64,000 nucleotides of DNA from Polaromonas sp. JS666 (GTDB lineage: Bacteria > Pseudomonadota > Gammaproteobacteria > Burkholderiales > Burkholderiaceae_C). A program made the translations under genes and the position numbers. Positions 7,789 to 16,771 of the stretch are shown piece by piece. Each line of letters opens with the position of its first letter. Within the stretch, counting starts at the first letter, position 1. The notes below the pieces were generated by a model. That model worked only from the letters and a program-made list of their open reading frames with translations, had not been told where the DNA came from and searched no databases. Location: contig NZ_FNHX01000009.1 of the NCBI RefSeq assembly GCF_900103405.1, positions 1 through 64,000 on the forward strand, given 5' to 3'.

Positions 7789-9291
7789 TTAGAACCGCGG
7801 CAAGTCAGGATGCTTGATTTGCCCGGCCCGCACCAGCATTTTTCCGTATTCGGCGCAGCGGTTCAGCGTGGGGATCACCTTGCCCGGGTTGAGCAGGCCC
7901 TTGCTGTCGAAGGCGCGCTTGACGCCGAACATCTGCTCGTTTTCCTCGGCCGAAAACTGCACGCACATGGAGTTGAGTTTTTCCACGCCCACGCCGTGCT
8001 CGCCCGTCACGGTGCCGCCCATGGCGACGCTGGTCTCCAGGATGTCGGCGCCGAAGAGTTCGCAGCGGTGCAGCTGGTCGGGGTCGTTGGCGTCGAACAA
8101 GATCAAGGGGTGCAGGTTGCCGTCGCCCGCGTGGAACACGTTGGCGCAGCGCAGCTGGTATTTTTTCTCCATCTCCGCGATGGCCAGCAGGATGTCGGCC
8201 AGGCGCTTGCGCGGAATCGTGGAGTCCATGCACATGTAGTCGGGGCTGATGCGGCCGGAGGCCGGGAAGGCGTTCTTGCGTCCGCTCCAGAAGCGCAGGC
8301 GTTCGGCTTCGTCGCGGCTGACCGCGATGGCAGTGGCGCCGCAGCGGCGCAGTACCTCGCTCATGCGGCCTATCTCCTCTTCGACCTCCTCGGGTGTGCC
8401 GTCGCTTTCGCACAGCAAGATCGCTTCGGCGCTGAGGTCATAACCGGCGTGCACAAAATCCTCCACGGCGGCCGTCATGGGCTTGTCCATCATTTCCAGC
8501 CCGGCGGGGATGATGCCGGCGGCAATCACCGCGGCCACGGCGTCGCCCGCCTTGCGCAGGTCGTCAAAGCTGGCCATGATGCAGCGCGCCAGCCGGGGCT
8601 TGGGCACCAGCTTCACGGTGACCTCGGTGGTCACGGCCAGCATGCCTTCGCTGCCGATGATGACGCTCAGCAAATCGAAGCCGGGGGCGTCCAGCGCCTC
8701 GCCGCCGAACTCGACTTCCTCGCCTTCAACGGTGAAGCCCTTGACCTTGAGCACGTTGTGCACCGTCAGCCCGTACTTGAGGCAGTGCACGCCGCCCGAG
8801 TTCTCGGCGACGTTGCCGCCTATGGTGCACGCGATCTGACTGGAAGGGTCGGGCGCGTAATACAAGCCCAGCGGCGCGGCCGCCTCGGAGATCGCGAGGT
8901 TGCGCACGCCGCCCTGCACCACGGCCGTGCGGCTGGCGGCGTCGAGCTTCAGGATTTTGTTGAACTTGGCCAGCGACAGCGTGACACCCAGCTTGTGCGG
9001 CATGGCGCCGCCGGAAAGCCCGGTGCCGGCGCCACGCGCGACCACCGGCACGTCCAGCGCATGGCAGGCCTTGAGCACGGCCTGCACCTGCGCATAGGTT
9101 TCAGGCAGGGCCACCACCAGCGGCCGCTGGCGGTAGGCGGTCAGGCCGTCACATTCGTAAGGTGTGGTGTCTTCGTGGTTCCAGAGCAGCGCGTGGGCCG
9201 GCAGCACCGCCTGCAGCGCGCCGACCACCTGGACCTGGCGTTCACGGCGTTCAAGCGGGTGCTGTTGCCAGGCTTCAGGGGGTGCATTCAT
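7789..9291 (-). CDS. glcD: FAD-linked glycolate oxidase subunit GlcD-like
   Basis: The 500-residue protein matches GlcD in length and has the FAD-binding PCMH domain (GAGTGLSGGAMP near residue 105; SSQIACTIGGNVAENSGG near 155) and the FAD-oxidase C-terminal domain (FHAGDGNLHP near 390; TGEHGVGVEK near 430). It would oxidise glycolate or D-lactate, passing electrons to the quinone pool with GlcE and GlcF. Those partners are not adjacent: a serine hydrolase lies downstream and an unrelated protease upstream. Either glcEF are elsewhere, or this is a stand-alone D-2-hydroxyacid dehydrogenase of the same family. Confidence 0.85.
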   Translation of the reverse strand: MNAPPEAWQQHPLERRERQVQVVGALQAVLPAHALLWNHEDTTPYECDGLTAYRQRPLVVALPETYAQVQAVLKACHALDVPVVARGAGTGLSGGAMPHKLGVTLSLAKFNKILKLDAASRTAVVQGGVRNLAISEAAAPLGLYYAPDPSSQIACTIGGNVAENSGGVHCLKYGLTVHNVLKVKGFTVEGEEVEFGGEALDAPGFDLLSVIIGSEGMLAVTTEVTVKLVPKPRLARCIMASFDDLRKAGDAVAAVIAAGIIPAGLEMMDKPMTAAVEDFVHAGYDLSAEAILLCESDGTPEEVEEEIGRMSEVLRRCGATAIAVSRDEAERLRFWSGRKNAFPASGRISPDYMCMDSTIPRKRLADILLAIAEMEKKYQLRCANVFHAGDGNLHPLILFDANDPDQLHRCELFGADILETSVAMGGTVTGEHGVGVEKLNSMCVQFSAEENEQMFGVKRAFDSKGLLNPGKVIPTLNRCAEYGKMLVRAGQIKHPDLPRF

Positions 9292-9483
9292 GGATGGCCT
9301 TCGGGGAGAAAACCGGTTCTCGCCGGTGATGAAGGCACTTTAATGCAAAGCCGGGGCTGGTGGCGTGAAGAAAATGAGGGTGTTTTGTGAAAACGCTTGC
9401 TGGACCAGTTTTTTTCAGCCTCTCGGCCAAGGTTTTTCTTTTTCAGCGGCCCGTCATGCCAATGCCCCGCATTTCGCTTTCGG

Positions 9484-10713
9484 TCATTCCTTGCGGATGT
9501 CGAACAGTTCCAGAGCTTCGTCGACAAGAAAGAAACTGGTGCCGCTTCCGCCGCGCGTTTTTGCATCAAATCGCACTATGCGGCCAAGTTCAGGCGCATA
9601 CCATGCATTGGCGGCGTATACCGCGTTAGTCTTGAGAAAAGTTCCCCGTTCTGTAAACCCGGTGAACTCGACCCGCATGATGCGAAACTCGCGCTCGCCA
9701 ATGCGCATGGTCGATTCATCGGCTGCGCGGGCCGTGACGCTCATTCCGATTCGCTGGTTTTGCATCTTGGTTTCGTACTGGAGTTGCCATGTCTGCCCGC
9801 GTTCCGGTGTCTTGGTGATCCAACCGCCCGGCGGCATGGCCAACTCATACTCCCCGGCAATGGCGTTGGTGAGTGTGACAACCTCGCCGCCGGCCCGCTC
9901 CACCCGGCTTCCCTGGTTGAAGATCAGTTGGTCTCCATCCATGCGGTCCAGCCGGTACCTGATGTTCTGTGTCAATCCGGTGGTTCGATCACGCAGCCGG
10001 TACTCGAAAACTTGCGCATTTCCTGCCTGGGTGGCCGCAGCAGGTTTGCTGCGCTCACTGCGCGCAGCCAGCGCTGCCGCCGAACGCGCGGGTACCTCGG
10101 CAATCCAGGCGGCCGGTACGGCGAAATTCAGGTTTTGCGCATCGCGCAAGATAAAGGTGGTGATGCCAATCAGACGGCCTTGCGCGTCGAAAAGGCCACC
10201 GCCGCTGGAACCCGGCGAAATGGGAACCGTGATTTGCAGCGCGACGAACTCATCGTTGTCGGCACGGCGGATGCCGGACAGAAGACCATCGCTGATCGTC
10301 ATTTCCAGCCCGCGCGGATTGCCGATGGCATAGACCCGGGCGCCGATTTTCGGCGTCCCCGTGGAGGCTATGGTGACCGGCGGCGCGTTGAAATTGGCCA
10401 CCTTGAGCTGGCACAGGTCGCGCGCGGTGTCCGCGTGTTCGAGGCTGGCGCCGTAAGCGACGTTGTCGCGTGTCACCGAAACCTTGCGCGCCTTGGCCAG
10501 CACATGGCAATTGGTGATGAGCGAGCCGGCTCGAATGACAACCGCGCTGCCTGAAGCGATCGGCCTTCCCGCATCATCAAAGGTCTTGACGACCCAGATA
10601 CTGGGTGACAGGCGCTCAAAGAGCTGTTCCGCGCTCGGTGTTGCATTTTGGGCAAGGACATTGCAGCCAACCAGAAACAGGCCTATGCCGCGAAACATGG
10701 ATTGAAATATCAC
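9484..10713 (-). CDS. Secreted trypsin-like serine protease (S1C-like)
   Basis: The 409-residue protein has an N-terminal signal sequence followed by a chymotrypsin-fold domain with a complete triad: His70 in TNCHVL, Asp99 in TARDL and Ser170 in SPGSSGGG. There is no recognisable PDZ domain. The second half (about 220-409) is a beta-rich region of unknown family, which distinguishes it from DegP/DegS. It is probably periplasmic. The downstream gap of about 190 bp to glcD holds no gene. It follows the DUF2846 lipoprotein gene by 24 bp on the same strand, so the two may form an operon. The substrate is unknown. Confidence 0.8.
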   Translation of the reverse strand: MIFQSMFRGIGLFLVGCNVLAQNATPSAEQLFERLSPSIWVVKTFDDAGRPIASGSAVVIRAGSLITNCHVLAKARKVSVTRDNVAYGASLEHADTARDLCQLKVANFNAPPVTIASTGTPKIGARVYAIGNPRGLEMTISDGLLSGIRRADNDEFVALQITVPISPGSSGGGLFDAQGRLIGITTFILRDAQNLNFAVPAAWIAEVPARSAAALAARSERSKPAAATQAGNAQVFEYRLRDRTTGLTQNIRYRLDRMDGDQLIFNQGSRVERAGGEVVTLTNAIAGEYELAMPPGGWITKTPERGQTWQLQYETKMQNQRIGMSVTARAADESTMRIGEREFRIMRVEFTGFTERGTFLKTNAVYAANAWYAPELGRIVRFDAKTRGGSGTSFFLVDEALELFDIRKE

Positions 10714-10737
10714 TGTGCGCCTTATTGAGCGTTCGGT

Positions 10738-11409
10738 TTATCGTGCTGGAGGTAACAGGCCGCTCAGGTCGTCGAGCGTCGCTGGGCCGGATGCGCGGTT
10801 TCGTTCTTGGGTGCTGCGACCTGCGGTGTCGTTCACGGCACTGGGGCGCGGTGCGACTGGCAACAGGCCGTTGAGGTCGTCGAGCGTCACGGGACCGGGT
10901 GCGCGGCTTCGTTCATTGGTGCTGCGCGCTGTGGTGTCGTTTGCGGCAAGGGCGCGCGGTGCGCCGGGCGTGAGCGGAATTGCGCCGGTATAAGCCAGGT
11001 GAGGCAGGTGTTTTACGGCCATGCTTTCGCTTTGAAGGCCGAAAACGGGGTGACCCACAAAGAGGCCCATCGTGATGCCGGTCTGCACATAGGTCGTGCG
11101 ACCGTCCTCCAGGTCAACGTCCAGGCTCGTCTCGATTTCAGTGCGGGCACTGACCGTGTATTTGCCTGCCGCGCGGTCAACAAAGAAAAAACCGTCGGGT
11201 TGAGACTTGCCGACAACTTCGCCATTGAGTTTGATGTCCGGCTGGACTACCGGCCCGAGACCGCCTGAGCGGTAGACCACCAGACGCCCGTCACCCGGAC
11301 GCAGGGTAGGGAAGCTGGCTTCGACTTCGGCATAACGGGGGCCAGTGGCCGCACAGCCGGTCAGAAAAATGGCGACAGCAATGACAAGCAGTCGAAAAAT
11401 CCGCATCAA
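10738..11409 (-). CDS. DUF2846-type lipoprotein with tandem C-terminal repeat
   Basis: This 223-residue protein has a lipoprotein signal peptide with lipobox LTGC (Cys19). Residues about 35-135 resemble DUF2846 domains: GDGRLVVYR, a mid segment with GEVVGKS and FFFVD, and GKYTVSARTE. The C-terminus carries two tandem copies of a 36-residue unit (150-185 and from 186), each containing NDT, R-S-T, ER and TLDDL-GLLP; 25 of 36 positions are identical. The upstream ATG is preceded by a purine-rich GGGGGGAAT. It lies 24 bp before the serine protease gene. The repeat may be a recruitment tag or the result of a recent 108-bp duplication. Function unknown. Confidence 0.75.
   Translation of the reverse strand: MMRIFRLLVIAVAIFLTGCAATGPRYAEVEASFPTLRPGDGRLVVYRSGGLGPVVQPDIKLNGEVVGKSQPDGFFFVDRAAGKYTVSARTEIETSLDVDLEDGRTTYVQTGITMGLFVGHPVFGLQSESMAVKHLPHLAYTGAIPLTPGAPRALAANDTTARSTNERSRAPGPVTLDDLNGLLPVAPRPSAVNDTAGRSTQERNRASGPATLDDLSGLLPPAR
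10741..10962 (-). repeat. Tandem 108-bp coding duplication
   Basis: Two in-frame copies (10855-10962 and 10741-10854, read on the minus strand) encode the repeated C-terminal unit of the DUF2846 lipoprotein. They have the same period of 36 codons and clear DNA similarity, for example GACCTCAACGGCCTG against GACCTGAGCGGCCTG. Confidence 0.8.
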
Positions 11410-11599
11410 TTCCCCCCGGCCTATTTGTTGGAATCGCGCGAGTCTAACATTCAGTTACGGCTGTGAAGTGCCTCAGCTTGAGGCGATCCAACGCCCCGCC
11501 CATGCCGGCTGCGCCGGGCAGCGGGATGGGCGCCTGCAGCGTCAAGGCGACGGTGAACCGGCGCTGGGCCAGGAACCCGTTCAGCCCTTCAAGAGGTTC

Positions 11600-12382
11600 T
11601 CAGGACTTCGTGCCCGGGGCCTTGCTGGCGCCCGGCGTGTCATAGAACTTGACCTTGCCGGTCTTCACGTCGTACATGGCGCCCACGATCATGATCTCGC
11701 CCTTTTGCTCCATCTCGCGCAGGATGGGGCTCTTCTCGCGGATGGTCTCCACCGTGAGGCGCACATTGCTCTCGGCCACCATCTCGACAAAAGCGTAGTT
11801 TTTGGACGTGCGGTCCTTGATGTCGGCGGAGACCAGGTTGGCGGCCGGTTTGATCTTGCCGATCAGGCCGGTCAGGTTGCCCAGCTGGGCGTCGTCACAC
11901 GCGCCCTTGATGGCACCGCAGCTGGTGTGGCCCATCACCACCAGCAGCTTGGCGCCCACGACCTTGTGCGCGAATTCCAGGCTGCCCAGGATGTCTTCAT
12001 TGACGATGTTGCCGGCCACGCGCGCATTGAAAAGGTCGCCTATGCCCTGGTCGAACACGATTTCGGCCGGCGCGCGCGAGTCTATGCAGGACACCACGCT
12101 GGCCAGCGGGAACTGGCCGTCGGCCGTCGCCTTCATTTCCTTGAGGTAGTTCTGGTGGCGCGGCTTGCCGGAGACAAAGCGCGCATTGCCGGCCTTGAAG
12201 CGCGACAGGATTTGCGCGGGCGTCACAGCGTCCTGGCAGGCCTTGGCGTCCTGGATGGTGCAGAAGGTGCCGGGTTTGACGGATTTGCCGGCCGCTTTGC
12301 CCTCGGCGTGAGCCAGGGGTGAAATGGCGAGCATGGAGAGCATGATGCCGGCCAGGCCGGCGGCTAATTGATTTTTTCTCAT
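11600..12382 (-). CDS. Secreted beta-class carbonic anhydrase
   Basis: The 260-residue protein interconverts CO2 and bicarbonate. Zinc ligands are Cys99, Asp101 (in SCIDSR, with Arg103 forming the dyad), His152 and Cys155 (in GHTSC). A clear Sec signal peptide (residues 1-26, cleavage after AHA) sends it to the periplasm, unlike most beta-class enzymes. It lies alone, with about 270 bp of non-coding sequence upstream and 190 bp downstream. The downstream stretch (11410-11599) holds no supportable gene. Periplasmic enzymes of this type help CO2 capture or pH balance. Confidence 0.9.
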   Translation of the reverse strand: MRKNQLAAGLAGIMLSMLAISPLAHAEGKAAGKSVKPGTFCTIQDAKACQDAVTPAQILSRFKAGNARFVSGKPRHQNYLKEMKATADGQFPLASVVSCIDSRAPAEIVFDQGIGDLFNARVAGNIVNEDILGSLEFAHKVVGAKLLVVMGHTSCGAIKGACDDAQLGNLTGLIGKIKPAANLVSADIKDRTSKNYAFVEMVAESNVRLTVETIREKSPILREMEQKGEIMIVGAMYDVKTGKVKFYDTPGASKAPGTKS

Positions 12383-12573
12383 GAGACTTTCCCTCGTTGA
12401 ACAAGTTGATTTTTTACCATGTGCCGCTGGCCGGGTCCTCGTACGGTGCCATGGTCAGCCCATCATAGGCATGAGCCGGTATGGGCGCAAAACCACTTGT
12501 CGGACGCATGAGATCCGTTAACGCTATCGGCGTACGCAAAATGCGCTACAAGTCAAAAAGGCCTTGAACAGGG

Positions 12574-12614
12574 TGCAAAGCCCCGGCAGGGTGAGCGCTC
12601 GTTAAGGCTTTGCA
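12574..12614. other. Hairpin in the gap between lysR and the carbonic anhydrase gene
   Basis: TGCAAAGCC (12574-12582) and GGCTTTGCA (12606-12614) form a perfect 9-bp inverted repeat with a 23-nt loop. It lies 40 bp past the lysR stop codon and could help end that transcript, but no T-run follows in either direction. The rest of the 12383-12654 gap shows no gene. Confidence 0.4.
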
Positions 12615-12654
12615 CGCCGGGTAGAGGCGTTCTTATTCACACGCTTTTGGGGCC

Positions 12655-13554
12655 CTAACCCAGGCTTTTGCGCAGCCAGTCGGCAAAAGCCGCGCATTCC
12701 CAGCGGTCCATGGTGCCGGTGCGCCAGCACAGGTAGTGCGCATGCGGGCTGGGGACATTGCCGGCAAACACCGCGTTGCTGCCCAGGCGCACCAGCGAGC
12801 CGTTCTCCAGCCAGGGCGCGCCCAGCTTGAGGCGTATCAGCGCGATGCCCATGCCGGCCGCGGCGGCGTCGCACATCAGGCCTATGTCGTTGAACTGGGA
12901 GCCGTCGGCGGGCTCGGGCCAATCGAGTTTATGGGCGGCGAACCAGGTGCGCCAGGGCTCCAGCGGCGAACGCAGCAGGCTTTCGCCTTCCAGGTCTTCG
13001 GCCGCTTCAAAAGGGCCGTGCTCACGCACAAAGGCGGGCGAGGCCAGCGGCGCGACCTCGTCCTTGCTCAGGCAGACGTGTTCGAGGTCCGCGTAGCGGC
13101 CGGTGCCGAAGCGCACGATCAGGTCGGCATCCTCGGCCACCACGTCCAGCAGCGGAATCGACACCTGCAGGGTCAGGTCGATTTCGGGATAGGCGTCGGT
13201 GAACTGGCGCAGCCGCGGAATCAGGATGGAGCGCGCAAAGGTCGGCGTGACCGCCAGGCGCAGCTTGCGCTTGCCGGGCGTGCTGCTTTGGCCGGCGGCA
13301 CCCGGAAATTTTTGCAAGGTGGCCAGGCCTTCGCGCACATGGGCAAGGTATTCGCTGCCCTCGGTGGTCAGCGAAAAATCGGCGCGCCCGAACAGCTTGG
13401 TGCCTATGATCTGCTCGAGCTGTTTGACGCGGTGGCTGACCGCGCTGGGCGTGACGCACAACTCCTCGGCCGCCTGCGTCACGCTGCGCAGCCGCGCCAG
13501 CGCCTCGAAGGTCAGCAGGCATTGGATCGGAGGAATGCGCGCCGGCGTGGCCAT
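12655..13554 (-). CDS. LysR-family transcriptional regulator, GcvA-like
   Basis: This 299-residue regulator has an N-terminal winged helix (PIQCLLTFEALARL, then SVTQAAEELCVTPSAVSHRV) and a two-lobed effector domain. The opening IPPIQCLLTFEA and the segment RKLRLAVTPTFARSILIPRL are typical of the GcvA subgroup, whose members often control glycine/C1 or amino-acid genes. It starts 5 bp after the purU stop codon, so the pair is probably one transcript. That link to formyl-THF metabolism fits a GcvA-like role but is not proof. An effector cannot be named. Confidence 0.88.
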   Translation of the reverse strand: MATPARIPPIQCLLTFEALARLRSVTQAAEELCVTPSAVSHRVKQLEQIIGTKLFGRADFSLTTEGSEYLAHVREGLATLQKFPGAAGQSSTPGKRKLRLAVTPTFARSILIPRLRQFTDAYPEIDLTLQVSIPLLDVVAEDADLIVRFGTGRYADLEHVCLSKDEVAPLASPAFVREHGPFEAAEDLEGESLLRSPLEPWRTWFAAHKLDWPEPADGSQFNDIGLMCDAAAAGMGIALIRLKLGAPWLENGSLVRLGSNAVFAGNVPSPHAHYLCWRTGTMDRWECAAFADWLRKSLG

Positions 13555-13559
13555 GGTGT

Positions 13560-14408
13560 TTATTTAAAGATGACCGTCTTGTGGCCGTTGAGCAGCACGC
13601 GGTGCTCGCTGTGCCACTTGACGGCGCGGGCCAGCACCTGGCTTTCGGTGTCGCGGCCCATGGCGGTCAGGTCTTCCACGGTCTTGCTGTGGTCGGCGCG
13701 CGCCACGTCCTGCTCGATGATGGGGCCTTCGTCGAGGTCGGCCGTCACATAGTGGGCGGTCGCGCCTATCAGCTTCACGCCGCGGTCGTGCGCCTGGTAG
13801 TAAGGCTTGGCGCCCTTGAAGCTGGGCAGGAAGGAGTGGTGGATGTTGATGGCGCGGCCCGAGAGCTTCTGGCACAGCTCGTTGGAGAGCACCTGCATGT
13901 AGCGCGCCAGCACCACGAGTTCAGCGCCTTCGGACTCGATGATCTCCAGCTGCTTCGCCTCGGCCTGGGCCTTGGTGGCCGCGGTGACCGGGATGTGGTG
14001 GAAGGGGATGTTGTAGCTGGCCGCCAGCTGGTAGAACTCGCGGTGGTTGGAGACGATGGCGCGCACGTCGACCGGCAAGAGGCCCGATTTGCAGCGAAAC
14101 AGCAGATCGTTGAGGCAGTGGCCTTCCTTGCTCACCATGATGACGGTGCGCATGGGCTGGGTGGTGGCATGCAGCTTCCAGTTCATGCCAAAGGGCTGGG
14201 CAAAGGCTTTGAGCCGGCTGGAGAGTTCCTCGTGGCCCAGCTTGTCGCAGGCGAACTGCACCCGCATGAAGAACAGGCCCGTGTCGTGGTCGTTGTATTG
14301 CGCGGCTTCTTCGATATTGCCGCCGTTGTCCAGCAGGAAGCCGGACACGGCATGAACGATGCCCATACGGTCCGGGCAGGACAGGGTGAGGATATAAGCG
14401 TGATTCAT
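13560..14408 (-). CDS. purU: Formyltetrahydrofolate deformylase
   Basis: This 282-residue enzyme hydrolyses 10-formyl-THF to THF and formate, balancing the one-carbon pool. It has an N-terminal ACT domain (YILTLSCPDRMGIVHAVSGF) and the formyltransferase domain. The catalytic features are the Asn-Ile-His segment INIHHSFLPSFKGA near residue 225 and the LDEGPIIEQD loop near residue 245. Length matches the family. It is divergent from the omega-aminotransferase gene (89 bp between starts) and followed immediately by a GcvA-like lysR. Confidence 0.95.
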   Translation of the reverse strand: MNHAYILTLSCPDRMGIVHAVSGFLLDNGGNIEEAAQYNDHDTGLFFMRVQFACDKLGHEELSSRLKAFAQPFGMNWKLHATTQPMRTVIMVSKEGHCLNDLLFRCKSGLLPVDVRAIVSNHREFYQLAASYNIPFHHIPVTAATKAQAEAKQLEIIESEGAELVVLARYMQVLSNELCQKLSGRAINIHHSFLPSFKGAKPYYQAHDRGVKLIGATAHYVTADLDEGPIIEQDVARADHSKTVEDLTAMGRDTESQVLARAVKWHSEHRVLLNGHKTVIFK

Positions 14409-14497
14409 AGGGGATGAATTGTCGCAGGTGAGGCCGGCGTCCGCCCGGAAGTGCCAGAATGCCAGGACACCCCCTTTTCAGACGCAGGAAACACGCC

Positions 14498-15838
14498 ATG
14501 GCCTATCAGGATTTCAACATGGAGCACCACTGGCTCCCCTTCACGCCCAACCGCAGCTTCAAGAAGGACCCGCGTGTGTTCGTGGCCGCCGACGGCATGC
14601 ACTTCACCACGCACGACGGCCGGCAGGTCATAGACGGCATTTCCAGCCTGTGGTGCGTGGGCGCCGGCCACAACCGCAAGCCCATCAACGACGCCATCAA
14701 GAAGCAGCTGGACACGCTGGACTACGCAACCGCCTTCCAGGCCAGCAACGACCAGGCCTTCAAGGCCGCCGAAGTCATCGCGGGCATGGCGCCCGGCGAC
14801 CTCAACAAGGTGCTGTTCTGCAACTCGGGCTCGGAGGCGGCCGACACCTCGCTGAAAGTCGCGCTGGCCTACCACCGGGCGCGCGGCGAGGGCCACCGCA
14901 ACATCTTCATAGGCCGCGAGAAGGGCTACCACGGCGTCGGTTTCGGCGGCATGAGCGTGGGCGGCATTCCGGCCAACCGCAAGGTCTACGGCGCCGCGCT
15001 GCTGCCGCGCGTGGACCACATGCGCTTCATCCACGACCCGGTCAAGCACGCCTACATCAACGGCGCCGAACCTGTGTGGGAAGAAGACCTGTTGCTGGAA
15101 CTCGAAAACCGCATCCTGCCGCTGCATGACCCGAGCAATGTGGCCGCCGTCATCGTCGAGCCGGTGGCCGGCAGCGCCGGCTGGTACCTGCCGCCCAGGG
15201 GTTACCTCAAGCGCCTGCGCGAGATCTGCGACAAGCACGGCATCCTGCTGATTTTTGATGAGGTCATCACCGGCTTCGGCCGCCTGGGCACGGGCTTCGG
15301 CGCCGACTACTATGGCGTGGTGCCCGACATGCTGAACTTCGCCAAGTGCGTGACCAACGGCGTGATCCCGCTGGGCGGCGTGATCTGCTCGGACCGCATT
15401 TACGACGGCATGATGAATGCCAACAGCGGCGCGCCCGAGCATGCCATCGAGTTTTTCCACGGCTACACCTATTCGGGCCACCCGGTGGCTTGCGCGGCGG
15501 CGATCGCGACGCTCAGTTTGTTCAAGGAAGAAAAGCTTTATGAGCGCGCGGGCCAGATGGGCAAGGTGCTGGGCGATGCCATGCACAGCGGCCTCAAGGG
15601 CCTGCCCAATGTGATCGGCATCCGCGCCCTGGGCCTGGCCGGCGCGGTGGAACTGGCGCCCGTGGCCGGCGCGCCCGGCAAGCGTGCTTACGACGTCTTC
15701 ATGGAGTGCTTCCACCACGGCGTGCTGGTGCGGCCGGCGGCCGACAACATCGTGGTCTGCCCGCCCTACATCGTCGAGAAAGCGCACATAGACCGCATCG
15801 TCAATGTGGTGGCCGACGCGATCCGTAAATACGCCTGA
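14498..15838 (+). CDS. Omega-amino acid--pyruvate aminotransferase (class III)
   Basis: This 446-residue PLP enzyme matches beta-alanine/omega-amino acid:pyruvate transaminases. It has the N-terminal HHWLPFTPNR signature, the cofactor-binding GSEAADT segment, the IFDEVITGFGRLG block with the PLP-ring Asp, and the Schiff-base lysine near residue 283 in NFAKCVTNG. The frame opens 13 codons earlier, but the start at 14498 has an AGGAA site and matches family N-termini. It likely moves the amino group from beta-alanine or a similar omega-amine to pyruvate. It is divergent from purU and convergent with the ChaN-like gene. Substrate choice is inferred. Confidence 0.9.
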   Translation: MAYQDFNMEHHWLPFTPNRSFKKDPRVFVAADGMHFTTHDGRQVIDGISSLWCVGAGHNRKPINDAIKKQLDTLDYATAFQASNDQAFKAAEVIAGMAPGDLNKVLFCNSGSEAADTSLKVALAYHRARGEGHRNIFIGREKGYHGVGFGGMSVGGIPANRKVYGAALLPRVDHMRFIHDPVKHAYINGAEPVWEEDLLLELENRILPLHDPSNVAAVIVEPVAGSAGWYLPPRGYLKRLREICDKHGILLIFDEVITGFGRLGTGFGADYYGVVPDMLNFAKCVTNGVIPLGGVICSDRIYDGMMNANSGAPEHAIEFFHGYTYSGHPVACAAAIATLSLFKEEKLYERAGQMGKVLGDAMHSGLKGLPNVIGIRALGLAGAVELAPVAGAPGKRAYDVFMECFHHGVLVRPAADNIVVCPPYIVEKAHIDRIVNVVADAIRKYA

Positions 15839-15861
15839 GGCGTGTCAGCGATGCCTGGCGC

Positions 15862-16725
15862 TCAGGGCTTGGGCGCCATCTTTTTGTCCAGGCCTTCGCA
15901 GTAGTCCTTTTCGGGCAGCGCGGGCGTTTCCCACACCGCATCGAAAGCCTCAGCCTGGTCGCTGGCCGCGGCGCCGCCGGCGCGCAGGCGAACGGCCTTG
16001 GCCTTCACATCCGCAGGCAGGTGCTGCGGCACGCCCAGCTGGCGATCCGCATGGCCGCTGCCGGCCAGCAGCAGCACGGTTTTTCCCGGCAAGGCGGCCT
16101 GGGCCAGAGTGTTGGCCATGGTGATGTCCTTGGCGATCTGCAGGCGCGCCATGGGCGTGACCTGGCTCTCGGGCAGCAGGTTGCAGTGGCCGGTGCGCAT
16201 CAATTGCTGCTGCGCCTTCAGGGCCGGGCCTGGCAGCTGCAGGTCGAGCCGGCTGTCGGCCATGCGGGCCGGCATCAGCGCGCGCGGCAGGTTGGCGCCC
16301 AGCACCGGCACGCCGGCCCGCACGGCCGTCATCACGGCGGGGCCGTAGGCGGCCCAGGGCCAGCCCTTGTCGTTCCAGGCCAGCGCGTTGCGCACCTGCT
16401 GCTCGGTAGCGCTGGGTTTGAGCGCCGAGGTGCTGGTGCCGGTGTCGGCCATTTCCAGTGCCAGCGCAGCCAGCGTGCCGCGCGCCGCGAGCAGGGCGAC
16501 GACCTGCTGCTGGATTTGCTGGTGTTCGGCCGCATCATGCTGCTCGCCGAGGATCAGTACCTGCGCCGGAAGCACGGCTTCCAGCCGGGCCGAGGTTTGC
16601 GCGCTTTCAGCGCCGGGCGGCTGCAGGATGGGCGCCTCGGGCCGGCCCGCGCAGCCGGCGGCCAGGGCCATCGCGACCGTGCACAGCAGCCATGCCAAAG
16701 GACGAGGGGCGGCAAAATAAGGCAT
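15862..16725 (-). CDS. ChaN family (Tiki/EreA-like) lipoprotein
   Basis: This 287-residue protein has a signal peptide with lipobox AAGC (Cys25) and a ChaN-family domain. Diagnostic segments are LILGEQHDAAEHQ (near residue 58), WPWAAYGPAV (near 122), QIAKDITMA (near 197) and LLLAGSGHADR (near 218). ChaN-like proteins have been linked to haem binding and iron uptake, and the wider fold includes peptidases. It is anchored to a membrane facing the periplasm. It is divergent from the AbrB-like gene (46 bp) and convergent with the aminotransferase gene. The actual ligand is unknown. Confidence 0.82.
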   Translation of the reverse strand: MPYFAAPRPLAWLLCTVAMALAAGCAGRPEAPILQPPGAESAQTSARLEAVLPAQVLILGEQHDAAEHQQIQQQVVALLAARGTLAALALEMADTGTSTSALKPSATEQQVRNALAWNDKGWPWAAYGPAVMTAVRAGVPVLGANLPRALMPARMADSRLDLQLPGPALKAQQQLMRTGHCNLLPESQVTPMARLQIAKDITMANTLAQAALPGKTVLLLAGSGHADRQLGVPQHLPADVKAKAVRLRAGGAAASDQAEAFDAVWETPALPEKDYCEGLDKKMAPKP

Positions 16726-16771
16726 CGTTGGATACTACTCCAGCCGGTTTTTGTCGGCCGCGCCCTAAGCC

